A DNA stretch of 64,000 nucleotides from the NCBI RefSeq assembly GCF_024746835.1, contig NZ_CP080531.1, positions 2,294,001 to 2,358,000 of the forward strand. The letters run 5' to 3'. A program made the translations under genes and the position numbers. The number at the start of each line of letters is the position of its first letter. The first letter of the stretch is position 1. Origin of the DNA: Mesorhizobium sp. AR02 (GTDB taxonomy: Bacteria; Pseudomonadota; Alphaproteobacteria; Rhizobiales; Rhizobiaceae). Positions 9,942 through 18,518 of this stretch are shown here, piece after piece. The notes beneath the pieces are model-generated. The model saw only the letters and a list, made by a program, of their open reading frames with translations. It was not told the DNA's origin and did not search any database.

Positions 9942-10588
9942 GGCCTCCAGCGCAGGAAATTGGTGATCAGCGCCAGCCCCAGCGCCTGGCTTTTCTCCGG
10001 ATGGAACTGCGTACCGACAAGATTGTCGCGGGCGACGGTGGCCGTCACCGGGCCGCCATAGTCGGCCACCGCCACAACCTCGTCCGGCTTCCTCGCGTCG
10101 AGGTGGTAGGAATGGACGAAATAGGCGTGCAACCCATCCGGCCCGGTTGGAATGCCGGCAAACAGCGGATGCTGGCGCCGAAGCTCGATCGTGTTCCAGC
10201 CGATCTGCGGGATTTTCAGCGCCGGATCGGTGGGCGCGATCTCCTTGACGTCGCCCGATATCCAGCCAAAGCCGTTGGTGACGGTCTTTTCCAAGCCGCG
10301 CTCGGACATCAGCTGCATGCCGACGCAGATGCCGAGGAAAGGCCGGCCCTTGGCAATCGCGACATCCTCGACCGCTTCCCACATGCCGTCGACGGCACGC
10401 AGGCCGGCCGCGCAGTCGGCATAGGCGCCGACGCCGGGCAGGACGATGCGATCGGCCGTACGCACCCGGTCGGCATCGGCCGTCAGGTCGATCTCAGCCG
10501 ATATGCCGGCTTCGCGTGCGGCACGCTCGAAGGCCTTGGTGGCCGAGCGCAGATTGCCCGAGCCATAATCGATGATTGCTACCCGCAT
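9938..10588 (-). CDS. hisH: Imidazole glycerol phosphate synthase, glutamine amidotransferase subunit
   Basis: 216-residue class I glutamine amidotransferase that makes ammonia for HisF. The nucleophile elbow is [11 protein letters not shown], with the catalytic Cys, and the His-Glu pair of the triad is in [10 protein letters not shown] near the C terminus. It starts [15 protein letters not shown], the family N terminus containing the oxyanion strand. The stop codon falls inside a dispersed repeat. It follows the DUF2628 gene by 1 bp, so the two are translated in series. Confidence 0.96.
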   Translation of the reverse strand: MRVAIIDYGSGNLRSATKAFERAAREAGISAEIDLTADADRVRTADRIVLPGVGAYADCAAGLRAVDGMWEAVEDVAIAKGRPFLGICVGMQLMSERGLEKTVTNGFGWISGDVKEIAPTDPALKIPQIGWNTIELRRQHPLFAGIPTGPDGLHAYFVHSYHLDARKPDEVVAVADYGGPVTATVARDNLVGTQFHPEKSQALGLALITNFLRWRP

Positions 10589-10589
10589 T

Positions 10590-11066
10590 TCAGGGTCTTC
10601 CAGGGATGTGAGTCAGGCCCAGCGCGATGCCGGGCTGCGCCGGGCGGGCCAGGGCTGCATCGGGGACGATGCGCGGCGCGGGCGGCGCTTCCTCTGCCTG
10701 CCCCTCGACCTCGTGGGCATAGCGTATGTCGGCGTCGTCGAGCCGGCCGGCCTGAACCACGCCCCATTCGTGCCAGCCGCGCCGCCGAAGCGCCGCGATG
10801 CGCAACCCCTGCCCTTCCAGGCCGACATAGAGCGAAACCAGCAGCGACAGCAGCGAACCGGCCAATCCAAGGCCAAGGTTTTGGCCAAGCATCGAAAGCG
10901 CGCCCATGACGACGAAGGCGATCCCGGCTTCGATCCACAGCCGATGCCAGGCGAGCCATAGCGGCGGCACCAGCAGGCCGATCCAGGTGAAGCCGTCGCG
11001 GACAAAGGTCGTTGTGTCGACCTTTTCGCTGCGGCCGGGCGGTTCCATCACGACATAGGCGGCCAT
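10590..11066 (-). CDS. DUF2628 membrane protein
   Basis: 158-residue protein with the DUF2628 pattern: [21 protein letters not shown], then two further hydrophobic segments (about 45-85) and a soluble acidic C terminus. Such genes lie between hisB and hisH in many rhizobia, and a role in histidine synthesis is not known. It begins 4 bp after hisB and ends 1 bp before hisH, so it is inside the operon. Topology suggests an inner-membrane protein with two or three spans. Confidence 0.8.
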   Translation of the reverse strand: MAAYVVMEPPGRSEKVDTTTFVRDGFTWIGLLVPPLWLAWHRLWIEAGIAFVVMGALSMLGQNLGLGLAGSLLSLLVSLYVGLEGQGLRIAALRRRGWHEWGVVQAGRLDDADIRYAHEVEGQAEEAPPAPRIVPDAALARPAQPGIALGLTHIPGRP

Positions 11067-11070
11067 GGCG

Positions 11071-11670
11071 TTACCCCTTCAGCGAACCCTTGGTGGAGGG
11101 AACCGCGTCGAGCTGGCGCGGGTCTTGCTCCAATGCCGCGCGCAGCGCGCGCGCCACCGCCTTGAAGCAGGTCTCGGCGATGTGGTGGTTGTTGGCGCCA
11201 TAGTGGTTGGTGACATGCAGCGTGATGCCGGCATTTTGGGCCAGCGCCTGGAAGAATTCCCGTACCAGTTCGGTGTCGAAGGTGCCGATCTTGGGCGACG
11301 AGAAGGGAACGTTCCAGACCAGGAACGGCCTGCCGGACACGTCGATCGCGGCGCGTGTCAGCGTCTCGTCCATGGCAAGGTCGATCGAGGCATAGCGCAT
11401 GATGCCGCGCCGCTCGCCCAGCGCCTTGGTCAGCGCCTGGCCAAGCGCGATGCCAGTGTCCTCGACCGTGTGGTGGTCGTCTATGTGCAGGTCGCCCTTC
11501 GCCTTGACCGTCATGTCGATCAGGGAATGACGCGAAAGTTGGTCCAGCATGTGGTCGAAGAAACCGACGCCCGTGGCGATATCGGATTTGCCCGAACCGT
11601 CGACATGGACCGACACCGAGATGTCGGTTTCCTTGGTCTTGCGGCTGGCTTCGGCGGAACGGGGCGCCAT
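11071..11670 (-). CDS. hisB: Imidazoleglycerol-phosphate dehydratase
   Basis: Sixth histidine step: dehydrates imidazole glycerol phosphate to imidazole acetol phosphate. The 199-residue monofunctional form has both Mn-binding His clusters: [13 protein letters not shown] and [15 protein letters not shown] in the first half, with [15 protein letters not shown] (about 165-180) in the second. The repeated half-domain fold is evident. It is the first gene of the minus-strand his block in this window; the 224-bp divergent space before hslV should hold its promoter. Confidence 0.96.
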   Translation of the reverse strand: MAPRSAEASRKTKETDISVSVHVDGSGKSDIATGVGFFDHMLDQLSRHSLIDMTVKAKGDLHIDDHHTVEDTGIALGQALTKALGERRGIMRYASIDLAMDETLTRAAIDVSGRPFLVWNVPFSSPKIGTFDTELVREFFQALAQNAGITLHVTNHYGANNHHIAETCFKAVARALRAALEQDPRQLDAVPSTKGSLKG

Positions 11671-11894
11671 GACCTTGTCCTTGTCTCAGGGTTCAAAGCT
11701 CGAGAGACGAGCTTCAAGCATTCACCGGCTTGAAAACGAAAGCCTTCTAGCAGCATGATCCGGCGATTGCCAGTTGCCATCCCGGCCGCTATCGAGCGGT
11801 TTGCAATCATTGGTCCCGTGCATACATATGGCCGATCAAAGTTACTCGTACCGCGCCAATCGCCTCTTTGGGATCGCGCGAATCGGAGCCAGGA

Positions 11895-12446
11895 ATGTCA
11901 AATGAACTGACCATGCACGCCACGACCATCGTGACGGTGCGCAAGGGCAACAAGGTGGTGATCGCCGGCGACGGCCAGGTCAGCCTTGGCCAGACCATCA
12001 TGAAGGGCAATGCCCGCAAAGTCCGCCGCATCGGCAAGGGCGGCAATGTGATCGCCGGTTTCGCCGGCGCCACGGCGGACGCTTTCACGCTGCTGGAACG
12101 GCTGGAAGCCAAGCTCGAACAATATCCCGACCAGTTGACCCGCGCCTGCGTCGAGCTCGCCAAGGACTGGCGCACCGACCGCTATCTGCGCCGGCTGGAA
12201 GCGATGATGCTGGTTGCCGACAAGTCGATCTCGCTGGCGCTGACCGGCACCGGCGACGTGCTCGAACCCGAATTTGGCGTCATGGCCATCGGTTCCGGCG
12301 GCAATTACGCGCTGGCGGCGGCGCGCGCGCTGATGGACACCGACAAGGATGCCGAGGAGATCGCCCGCAAGGCGATGCAGATCGCCTCCGATATCTGCGT
12401 CTACACCAACAACAATTTCGTTGTCGAAGCGCTCGATGCCGCCTGA
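11895..12446 (+). CDS. hslV: ATP-dependent protease HslVU, proteolytic subunit
   Basis: Threonine peptidase of the two-component HslVU protease. The start at 11895 is preceded by GGAG and gives a nine-residue propeptide, MSNELTMHA, before the nucleophile in TTIVTVRKG; the conserved GDGQVSLGQ and AGFAGATAD follow. Total 183 residues, normal for the family. The frame is open further upstream, but that part is not conserved. In most bacteria hslU follows directly; here two genes lie in between, and the next one overlaps by 11 bp. Confidence 0.96.
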   Translation: MSNELTMHATTIVTVRKGNKVVIAGDGQVSLGQTIMKGNARKVRRIGKGGNVIAGFAGATADAFTLLERLEAKLEQYPDQLTRACVELAKDWRTDRYLRRLEAMMLVADKSISLALTGTGDVLEPEFGVMAIGSGGNYALAAARALMDTDKDAEEIARKAMQIASDICVYTNNNFVVEALDAA

Positions 12447-12957
12447 GCCAGTGGTGCTCTATGATTTCCGGCCGGTGACTGAAAAGGACCTGCCGATGAT
12501 CGCCGGCTGGCTCGCCGAGCCGCATGTGGCCGAATGGTGGGACGATCCGGAGACGGAAATCGCCGAGATTCGCGATCATATCGACTCGATTTCGGTCGAG
12601 CCGCTGATCGTCGAACTCGACGGCAAGCCGATCGCCTATCTGCAGAGCTACGACCCGCATCTGGAAGATGACCATCCCTATGCCGACCAGCCGTTCGGCA
12701 CGCTCGGCATCGATTTGTCGATCGGCCGGCCGGAGCTGGTCGGCATCGGCCACGGTTCGGCAATCGTGCGCCAATTCGTCGAGCAATTGTTCGAGGAAGG
12801 TGTGCCGCGCGTCATCATCGATCCCGACCCAGCCAATCTCAGGGCCATCCGCGCCTATGAAAAAGCCGGATTCCGGGTCGTTGATCGCAGGCAATCGGTC
12901 TATGGCGACGTTGTGCTGATGGCGATCGATGCCGAAGACGGGGAAGAGGGGCAATAG
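12436..12957 (+). CDS. GNAT acetyltransferase resembling aminoglycoside 6'-N-acetyltransferases
   Basis: 173-residue GNAT protein. Sequence features recall the AAC(6')-Ib lineage: [15 protein letters not shown] at the N terminus, [29 protein letters not shown], the acetyl-CoA loop region [13 protein letters not shown], and [18 protein letters not shown]. Chromosomal members often have no resistance role, so the substrate is open. The start at 12436 overlaps the end of hslV by 11 bp in another frame, implying coupling. Base composition matches the neighbours, so there is no sign of recent transfer. Confidence 0.8.
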   Translation: MPPEPVVLYDFRPVTEKDLPMIAGWLAEPHVAEWWDDPETEIAEIRDHIDSISVEPLIVELDGKPIAYLQSYDPHLEDDHPYADQPFGTLGIDLSIGRPELVGIGHGSAIVRQFVEQLFEEGVPRVIIDPDPANLRAIRAYEKAGFRVVDRRQSVYGDVVLMAIDAEDGEEGQ

Positions 12958-12960
12958 AGC

Positions 12961-13560
12961 ATGGACGCATCCGGCGAGGACAGAGACCTCTCTGCCTATG
13001 AAAACAGCTGGCGGATGGGGCTGCTGATCGTTGCCGGCCTGATCATCGTCCAGGCCGTGACGCTCTATTTGATGGGCCGGACGCCGATCTGCACCTGCGG
13101 TTATGTCAAACTCTGGCATGGCGTGGTGAACAGTTCCGAGAATTCCCAGCACATTTCCGACTGGTACACCTTCTCGCACATCATCCACGGCTTCCTGTTC
13201 TATGCCTTGGCGAGGTTTCTGTTCCCGCGTTCGCCGATCGGCTTGCGGTTGGCCTTCGCCGTCTTCATCGAGGGCGGCTGGGAATTGCTCGAGAACAGCC
13301 CGTTCATTATCGACCGCTACCGGGCCGGAACCATTTCGCTCGATTATTACGGCGACAGCATCATCAATTCGGTGTCCGATACACTGGCCATGGTGCTGGG
13401 ATTTGTGATGGCGCGAAGGCTACCTATATGGGTGATCGTCAGCCTCGCCATCCTTTTCGAACTGGGTACCGGCTATCTCATCCGGGACAATCTGACACTC
13501 AACGTGATCATGCTGCTGCATCCGTTCGAGGCCATCAAGCAGTGGCAAAGTGGAATTTAG
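12961..13560 (+). CDS. DUF2585 (UPF0314) membrane protein
   Basis: 199-residue inner-membrane protein with about five hydrophobic segments. Conserved features are [10 protein letters not shown] with two Cys, [36 protein letters not shown] and the glycine-rich end. It occurs next to hslU in many Rhizobiales. No function is established. The charged motifs HGF and ELLENSP resemble integral-membrane enzymes, which is suggestive only. It starts 3 bp after the acetyltransferase gene and ends 4 bp before hslU. Confidence 0.82.
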   Translation: MDASGEDRDLSAYENSWRMGLLIVAGLIIVQAVTLYLMGRTPICTCGYVKLWHGVVNSSENSQHISDWYTFSHIIHGFLFYALARFLFPRSPIGLRLAFAVFIEGGWELLENSPFIIDRYRAGTISLDYYGDSIINSVSDTLAMVLGFVMARRLPIWVIVSLAILFELGTGYLIRDNLTLNVIMLLHPFEAIKQWQSGI

Positions 13561-13564
13561 TGAT

Positions 13565-14878
13565 ATGAGCACATTTTCTCCCCGCGAAATCGTTTCGGAA
13601 CTCGACCGCTTCATCATCGGCCAGAAGGACGCCAAGCGCGCCGTGGCCATCGCCTTGCGCAACCGCTGGCGCCGCCAGCAGTTGGAAGGCCAGATGCGCG
13701 AAGAGGTGATGCCGAAGAACATCCTGATGATCGGGCCGACGGGCGTCGGCAAGACCGAGATCTCGCGCCGCCTGGCGCGTCTGGCCGGTGCGCCTTTCGT
13801 CAAGGTCGAGGCGACCAAGTTCACCGAGGTCGGTTATGTCGGTCGCGACGTCGAGCAGATCATCCGCGATCTCGTCGAGATCGCCATCGGCCTGGTGCGC
13901 GAAAAGATGCGCGAGGACGTCAAGGCGCGCGCCCACCTCAACGCCGAGGAACGCGTGCTGGAGGCGCTGGTCGGCAAGACGGCGAGCCCGGCCACGCGCG
14001 ATAGTTTCCGCAAGAAGCTGCGCGATGGCGAGCTCGACGACAAGGAGATCGAGATCGAGGTCGCCGACACCGGCACCGGCGGCATGCCCGGCTTCGAGAT
14101 CCCCGGCATGCCGGGCGCCAATATCGGCGTGCTCAACATCAACGACATGCTGTCGAAGGCGATGGGTGGCAAGAAGATCAAGTCGCGCAAGACCACCGTC
14201 AAGGAGTCCTACGCGCTGCTGGTCAACGACGAGTCCGACAAGTTGCTCGACCAGGACGAGGTGGTGCGCCGGGCGCTGGATGCGACGGAGAATGACGGCA
14301 TCGTCTTCCTTGACGAGATCGACAAGATCGCGTCGCGCGAAGGCGGCATGGGCGCCGGCGTTTCTCGCGAAGGTGTTCAGCGCGACCTGCTACCGTTGAT
14401 CGAAGGCACCACGGTGGCGACCAAGTACGGGTCGTTGAAGACAGACCACATCCTGTTCATCGCCTCGGGTGCCTTCCATGTCTCGAAGCCGTCCGACCTG
14501 CTGCCGGAATTGCAGGGTCGCCTGCCGATCCGCGTCGAGCTGCGCGCGCTGGAGAAGGACGATTTCGTCCGCATCCTGACCGAGACCGAAGCCAGCCTGA
14601 TCAAGCAGTATATCGCGCTGATGAAGACCGAAGGCGTCGACCTGACGTTTACAGATGACGCCATCGATTCGCTGGCCGACATCGCCGTCGATCTCAATGC
14701 CAGCGTCGAGAATATCGGCGCCAGGCGGCTGCAGACGGTGATGGAGCGGGTGCTCGACGAGATCTCCTACGACGCACCGGACCGCAACGGCACATCAGTC
14801 ACCATCGATGCCGCCTATGTGGAAAAGCATGTCGGCGACCTCTCCAGAAACACAGATTTGTCGCGATTTATCCTTTAA
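13565..14878 (+). CDS. hslU: ATP-dependent protease HslVU, ATPase subunit
   Basis: 437-residue AAA+ unfoldase that feeds substrates to HslV. Walker A is GPTGVGKTE (57-65), Walker B is in [12 protein letters not shown] (about 240), and the C-terminal DLSRFIL tail docks into HslV. The intermediate domain between Walker A and B is present. The start [10 protein letters not shown] at 13565 is the conserved start; a few codons upstream remain open but overlap the DUF2585 stop. It lies 4 bp after the preceding gene. Confidence 0.97.
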   Translation: MSTFSPREIVSELDRFIIGQKDAKRAVAIALRNRWRRQQLEGQMREEVMPKNILMIGPTGVGKTEISRRLARLAGAPFVKVEATKFTEVGYVGRDVEQIIRDLVEIAIGLVREKMREDVKARAHLNAEERVLEALVGKTASPATRDSFRKKLRDGELDDKEIEIEVADTGTGGMPGFEIPGMPGANIGVLNINDMLSKAMGGKKIKSRKTTVKESYALLVNDESDKLLDQDEVVRRALDATENDGIVFLDEIDKIASREGGMGAGVSREGVQRDLLPLIEGTTVATKYGSLKTDHILFIASGAFHVSKPSDLLPELQGRLPIRVELRALEKDDFVRILTETEASLIKQYIALMKTEGVDLTFTDDAIDSLADIAVDLNASVENIGARRLQTVMERVLDEISYDAPDRNGTSVTIDAAYVEKHVGDLSRNTDLSRFIL

Positions 14879-14882
14879 AGAA

Positions 14883-14905
14883 CGGCGCCGGCTGGTCCGG
14901 CGCCG
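14883..14905 (+). terminator. GC-rich hairpin after hslU
   Basis: Perfect inverted repeat CGGCGCCGG (14883-14891) / CCGGCGCCG (14897-14905) with loop CTGGT, four bases after the hslU stop. Only GTTC follows, so it may need Rho or act as an mRNA-end stabiliser. Confidence 0.6.
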
Positions 14906-14939
14906 GTTCAGGCAACACGTTCCGGCAGCAGAATCATGT

Positions 14940-14965
14940 GTGGCCAGATGGTACCATCTGGCCAC
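14940..14965. promoter_or_regulatory. 26-bp perfect palindrome upstream of a DUF1402 gene
   Basis: Half-site GTGGCCAGATGGT is followed immediately by its exact reverse complement. It may form an 11-bp stem with a four-base loop followed by CTTTCGTCTT, i.e. a second terminator for hslU, or be a dimer operator for the gene at 15053. The sequence alone does not decide. Confidence 0.55.
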
Positions 14966-15052
14966 CTTTCGTCTTGCCGGGTGAAGGGGCGCTCTCGACT
15001 CAACCCAGAGCACTACCCTAGTTTGCCCGCAAGGATTAGCAGGCGGCGGCGC

Positions 15053-16027
15053 ATGAAAAAACTCATCCCAATCATTTTCGGGTCAGTCATTCTCGGCTTG
15101 ACGCTGGCGGCGACGCTGTTCGCGGCTGAAGCAGCGACACTCGTGCCGCCGGGAAACCGCAATGCCGAGCAGCCCGACATTCCGGGCGCCTCGAGCCGGC
15201 GCACGCAAGCGACCAACACCACCTTCCAGGCGAAGTACCGCAAGGTCTACGCCTTGCTGCAGAACGACCCTGATCTGCGTGCCAAGATCAAGAAGGCCGC
15301 TTCCGCATACGGCATCGATCCGATGCACATTGTCGGCGCCATTGTCGGCGAGCATACCTACAATGTCGACGCCTACGACCGGCTGCAGACCTATTATGTC
15401 AAGGCGATCTCCTATCTCTCCAGCAAGCTGTCCTTCGCCTATGACGGCGAGGACATCACCGATTTCGTGCAGCGGCCGGAATTCAAGAAATGCGCCGCAA
15501 TGTCCGACAGCTATGACCTGTGGGAATGCCGCGAACAGGTGTGGAACCATTCGTTCCGCGGCAAGAATGTTGGCGGCGAGGATTTTCCCGATGACCGCTT
15601 CGGCGCCACCTTCTTCCAGCCTTACTATGCCGGCCAGACCTTCGGCCTTGGCCAGCTCAACCCTTTGACGGCGCTGCAGATGAGCGATCTCGTGCACAAG
15701 GTGTCGGGCCTGCCGAAGCTCGACGTCAGCGACCCCAATTCGGTCTACAAGACCATCATGGATCCGGACCTGACGCTGCCTTATGTCGCGGCGACGATCA
15801 GGAAATCGATCGATGCCTACAAGAGCATTGCCGGCTTCGACATCTCGGGCAATCCGGGGCTGACCGCCACGCTCTACAATGTTGGCAATCCGGAGCAGCG
15901 CGCCTATGCGCTGAAGGCAGAGAACGACAAGCGCCGCGCCGCCGGCGAGCCGGAAAAACTGCCGGAGGAGAATTATTACGGCTGGCTGGTCAATGACAAA
16001 CTGCCGGAGCTCAAGGCGCTGTTTTAG
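15053..16027 (+). CDS. DUF1402 exported protein
   Basis: 324 residues with a signal peptide: KK, a hydrophobic stretch to about residue 22, and cleavage near AEA. The body carries AYGIDPMHIVGAIVGEHTYN, TFGLGQLNPLTALQMSD and ATLYNVGNP. This Glu-containing, GLGQ-type arrangement recalls lytic-transglycosylase-like folds and fits DUF1402. A role in murein turnover is inference. ATG at 15053 is chosen because it opens the signal peptide; longer frames upstream are not exported-like. The gene stands alone between the hslU terminators and a long spacer. Confidence 0.72.
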   Translation: MKKLIPIIFGSVILGLTLAATLFAAEAATLVPPGNRNAEQPDIPGASSRRTQATNTTFQAKYRKVYALLQNDPDLRAKIKKAASAYGIDPMHIVGAIVGEHTYNVDAYDRLQTYYVKAISYLSSKLSFAYDGEDITDFVQRPEFKKCAAMSDSYDLWECREQVWNHSFRGKNVGGEDFPDDRFGATFFQPYYAGQTFGLGQLNPLTALQMSDLVHKVSGLPKLDVSDPNSVYKTIMDPDLTLPYVAATIRKSIDAYKSIAGFDISGNPGLTATLYNVGNPEQRAYALKAENDKRRAAGEPEKLPEENYYGWLVNDKLPELKALF

Positions 16028-16400
16028 ATCGTTTACGGAACCACAGAACCGCTCCATCTACGTTTGCCTGTCGCCGTCTTCGATTTTGGCAAATGCATTC
16101 AGGTGCGCTTCGCTGATCTCCGCGCCGTTCGAGCGGTTGAGTCCACGCCCCGGAAGGGTCGCACATACAACTTTAGATCGGACGCCATCGCTCTCTGGGC
16201 GAGCACGCTTGGATCGGATTGGGCTGTCGACAGCAGCGAGGACAAATCTCCTTCTGGGTCACCGGCTTTGGCCCTGCGTGCGAGGCGACCGGCTGATCAA
16301 ATAGTCGTGATCCTCTGTGAACGTCACGGATTGGTCAACGAGGCAACGATAACTGTGCGGGTGCAAGAAAATTAGCTCTTGCTTAATTTAGGAGGACACT
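16028..16400. other. 373-bp spacer without a supported gene
   Basis: An open frame of about 103 codons (16064-16375) exists here but has a non-ATG start, no Shine-Dalgarno sequence and no recognisable domain. The last part must contain the promoter of the small exported protein gene at 16401. Composition is less GC-rich than the flanking genes. Confidence 0.5.
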
Positions 16401-16622
16401 ATGATTCGCAAGGTTCTGGTTACAGCTTCGCTTGTTGCGCTCGTCAGCATGCCGGCGTTTGCCGCCACCCAGTATTGGGCAGCGAAGGACGCCACGACCA
16501 AGAAATGCTCCGTGGTCACCACGAAGCCGGACGGCAAGAAGGTGACCGATGCGGGCACCAAGGTCTACGATTCCCAAGCCAATGCCGAAAAGGCATTGAA
16601 GCTGTTGAAGGACTGTAAGTAG
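16401..16622 (+). CDS. Small exported protein (73 aa)
   Basis: A strong AGGAGG (16390-16395) precedes the ATG. Residues 1-21 (MIRKVLVTASLVALVSMPAFA) form a textbook signal peptide with an AFA cleavage site, leaving a mature periplasmic peptide of about 52 residues. This is Lys-rich, with Cys residues at about 36 and 72 that could pair, and a TQYWAAKD start. Similar short proteins of unknown function are common in Rhizobiales. No functional assignment is made. Confidence 0.75.
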   Translation: MIRKVLVTASLVALVSMPAFAATQYWAAKDATTKKCSVVTTKPDGKKVTDAGTKVYDSQANAEKALKLLKDCK

Positions 16623-16642
16623 TCGGCGTCTGCCAAAAGCAG

Positions 16643-16667
16643 CCCGCTCGGCTTTCGGTCGAGCGGG
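16643..16667 (+). terminator. Hairpin after the small exported protein gene
   Basis: Inverted repeat CCCGCTCG (16643-16650) / CGAGCGGG (16660-16667) with loop GCTTTCGGT, 20 bp after the stop. No T tract follows. The rest of the space to 16850 shows nothing else recognisable. Confidence 0.55.
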
Positions 16668-16850
16668 ACTTGCCTGTGGCATCCCCGAAAGTCAGGATTG
16701 CTCTCCGATCTGTCAAACTCGCTGTGGTGGTCCGGAATGGTCGCAAGAACGACGGCCCGCAACAAACTCGCCGCCAACTATCTCGCCTTCATCAAGCTTG
16801 CATCCAGCCGGCTATGGCTGCGCGCTTATGAGTCGACGCCTTAGCACGGC

Positions 16851-18086
16851 TCAAGCCGCCAGTAGCGATTTCAGCTTCACGGCCTGTGATCCCAGCGCCT
16901 CCGGCGCGGGCTTGGCCCGCTTGCCGATCAGCATTTCGGCCAGGCGGATATCGCGAGCGACCGCATTGCCTGGACCGATGCCGCTGGCCGCCACCAGCCT
17001 GCCGTCCTCAGCCAGATGGAAGAGGATGAAGGCGCCGTCACCGAGATCGCGGCGCACGGTGCTGCGGCCTTCGTCCGAGAGTCCGGCGATCTGCAGCGAC
17101 AGGCCATACTGATCCGACCAGAACCACGGCACCGCCGCATGCGCCTCGCCGGTATCAAGCATGTTCCTGGCCGCCAATGCGCCCTGTTCCTGCGCATTGC
17201 GCCAGGCTTCGAGCCGCACGCGGCGGCCGCCATAGACGGCAAGCGGAAACGAACAGCAGTCGCCGGCGGCAAAGATGTCGGGATCGCTGCTGCGCAGCTC
17301 GGCATCGACAGCGATGCCATTGTCGATGGTCAGGCCGGCTTCGGCCGCCAGCCCGGTCACCGGCACGGCGCCGATGCCGATAATGGCGAGATCGGCTGAT
17401 ATTTCGCGTCCGCCGGCAAGCGCCATGCGCACTTGCCTGCCGTCGTCGGTTATGGACGCGATGCCCTCGCCGCACACTATGTCGACGCCTTCGGCGACAT
17501 GCGCCTGATGGATGATTTCGGCGATCTCGGCCGGGACGCCGCGCATTAGGATGCGCGGCTGTGCCTCGATGACGGTGACGGCAGCGCCGAGCTTGCGGGC
17601 CGCGGCGGCGAGTTCGAGGCCGATGAAGCCGCCGCCGATGACGGCAATGCGGTTGCCGGTGCTGAGATGGGCGCGGATGGCCAGCGCATCGGCAAAGGTT
17701 CTGAGATAGACGCAGCGCGCGCCAAGGCCAGGCATCGGCAGCTTGCGCGGGGTCGAGCCGGTGGCCAGCAGGAGCTTGTTGTAGCCAAGCACCGAACCGT
17801 CCGACAGGCGCACCGTATGCGCCGCGCGATCGATCGCCACGGCCTGGACGGAATGGATATGCCGGATCGATTTCTCGGCCAGGATCGCGTCGCTGGCGAT
17901 CGCCTTGATTGCCGGCGCGTCGCTGGCCATCGCCTCCTTGGACAAAGGCGGCCGTTCGTAGGGCAGATGCGGCTCGTCGCCGACCAGCGTCACCGGCCCG
18001 TCATAGCCGAGATCGCGCAGCGCAAGTGCCGCCCGCCCGCCGCACTCTCCGGCTCCGATGATGACCATTCCCCGCGCCATATCCAT
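16851..18086 (-). CDS. mocF: Ferredoxin reductase, MocF-like
   Basis: 411-residue FAD/NAD(P)H oxidoreductase of the rhodocoxin/putidaredoxin reductase type. GMVIIGAGECGGRAALAL at the N terminus is the FAD Rossmann motif, and IAVIGGGFIGLELAAAAR (about 145-165) binds NAD(P)H. SSDPDIFAAGDCC is the second FAD site and LEAWRNAQEQG the family C-terminal signature. It passes electrons to a small ferredoxin, here surely the Rieske protein encoded directly upstream. The ATG at 18086 overlaps that gene's TGA by one base; a GTG one codon earlier is also possible. Gene order matches rhizobial mocDEF for demethylation of the rhizopine 3-O-methyl-scyllo-inosamine; the symbol rests on that order. Confidence 0.85.
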   Translation of the reverse strand: MDMARGMVIIGAGECGGRAALALRDLGYDGPVTLVGDEPHLPYERPPLSKEAMASDAPAIKAIASDAILAEKSIRHIHSVQAVAIDRAAHTVRLSDGSVLGYNKLLLATGSTPRKLPMPGLGARCVYLRTFADALAIRAHLSTGNRIAVIGGGFIGLELAAAARKLGAAVTVIEAQPRILMRGVPAEIAEIIHQAHVAEGVDIVCGEGIASITDDGRQVRMALAGGREISADLAIIGIGAVPVTGLAAEAGLTIDNGIAVDAELRSSDPDIFAAGDCCSFPLAVYGGRRVRLEAWRNAQEQGALAARNMLDTGEAHAAVPWFWSDQYGLSLQIAGLSDEGRSTVRRDLGDGAFILFHLAEDGRLVAASGIGPGNAVARDIRLAEMLIGKRAKPAPEALGSQAVKLKSLLAA

Positions 18087-18400
18087 CACCCGATCTGAAC
18101 GAGGACTTTGCCGGCATCGACCTTGACCGGATAGGTTTTCAGGTTGACGCAGACCGGCGCGCCGCGGGCGTCACCCGTCTTGTAGTTGAAGCGGCCATTG
18201 TGCTTGGGGCATTCGATGATGTCGTCCATCACCAGGCCGTCAGCGAGATGCACCTTCTCATGCGTGCAGAGCCCGTCGGTGGCGAAGTATTCGTCATCGG
18301 GGCTGCGATAGATGGCGAAGGTGCGCCCGCCATGGTCGAAGCGCATCACATCCTCTTCGTCGATATCGCCGGCGGCACAGGCCTCAACCCAGTCGCTCAT
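18086..18400 (-). CDS. mocE: Rieske-type ferredoxin, MocE-like
   Basis: 104-residue soluble Rieske [2Fe-2S] protein. The cluster ligands are in GLCTHEKVHL (Cys, His) and ECPKHNGRF (Cys, His), 16 residues apart, as in bacterial Rieske ferredoxins of mono- and dioxygenase systems. It carries electrons from the MocF-like reductase to the MocD-like di-iron oxygenase. It has no membrane anchor, consistent with a cytosolic shuttle. Between it and the upstream mocD-like gene is a 118-bp spacer with a palindromic repeat. Confidence 0.88.
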   Translation of the reverse strand: MSDWVEACAAGDIDEEDVMRFDHGGRTFAIYRSPDDEYFATDGLCTHEKVHLADGLVMDDIIECPKHNGRFNYKTGDARGAPVCVNLKTYPVKVDAGKVLVQIG

Positions 18401-18416
18401 TCAGTCCTCCCCAAAA

Positions 18417-18484
18417 GCAATTCCAGGAAAAGTGCGTAGCGGTTTTCCCGGGAAAAGCGCGTAGCGCTTTCCCCAGGGAATTGC
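18417..18484. repeat. 68-bp imperfect palindrome between mocE and mocD
   Basis: The element is bounded by GCAATTCC (18417-18424) and GGAATTGC (18477-18484) and contains two inner copies of a GGAAAAG-GCGTAGCG-type motif in inverted register. This AATTCC...GCGTAGCG form is typical of dispersed rhizobial intergenic palindromes. It sits in the middle of a probable operon and may shape the mRNA. Confidence 0.6.
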
Positions 18485-18518
18485 GCCAAAACAAAGAGTC
18501 TAGATCGGATCGCCAAGA

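Noticed and set aside
11729..11756. CTTGAAA-N15-CAGCAT before hslV as a heat-shock (RpoH) promoter
   Set aside because: The -35 fits but the -10 element is poor. Heat-shock control of hslVU is expected, yet the sequence does not support this site well.
16064..16375. Open frame of 103 codons between the DUF1402 gene and the small exported protein
   Set aside because: Non-ATG start, no Shine-Dalgarno sequence, no recognisable domain or signal peptide; probably chance.
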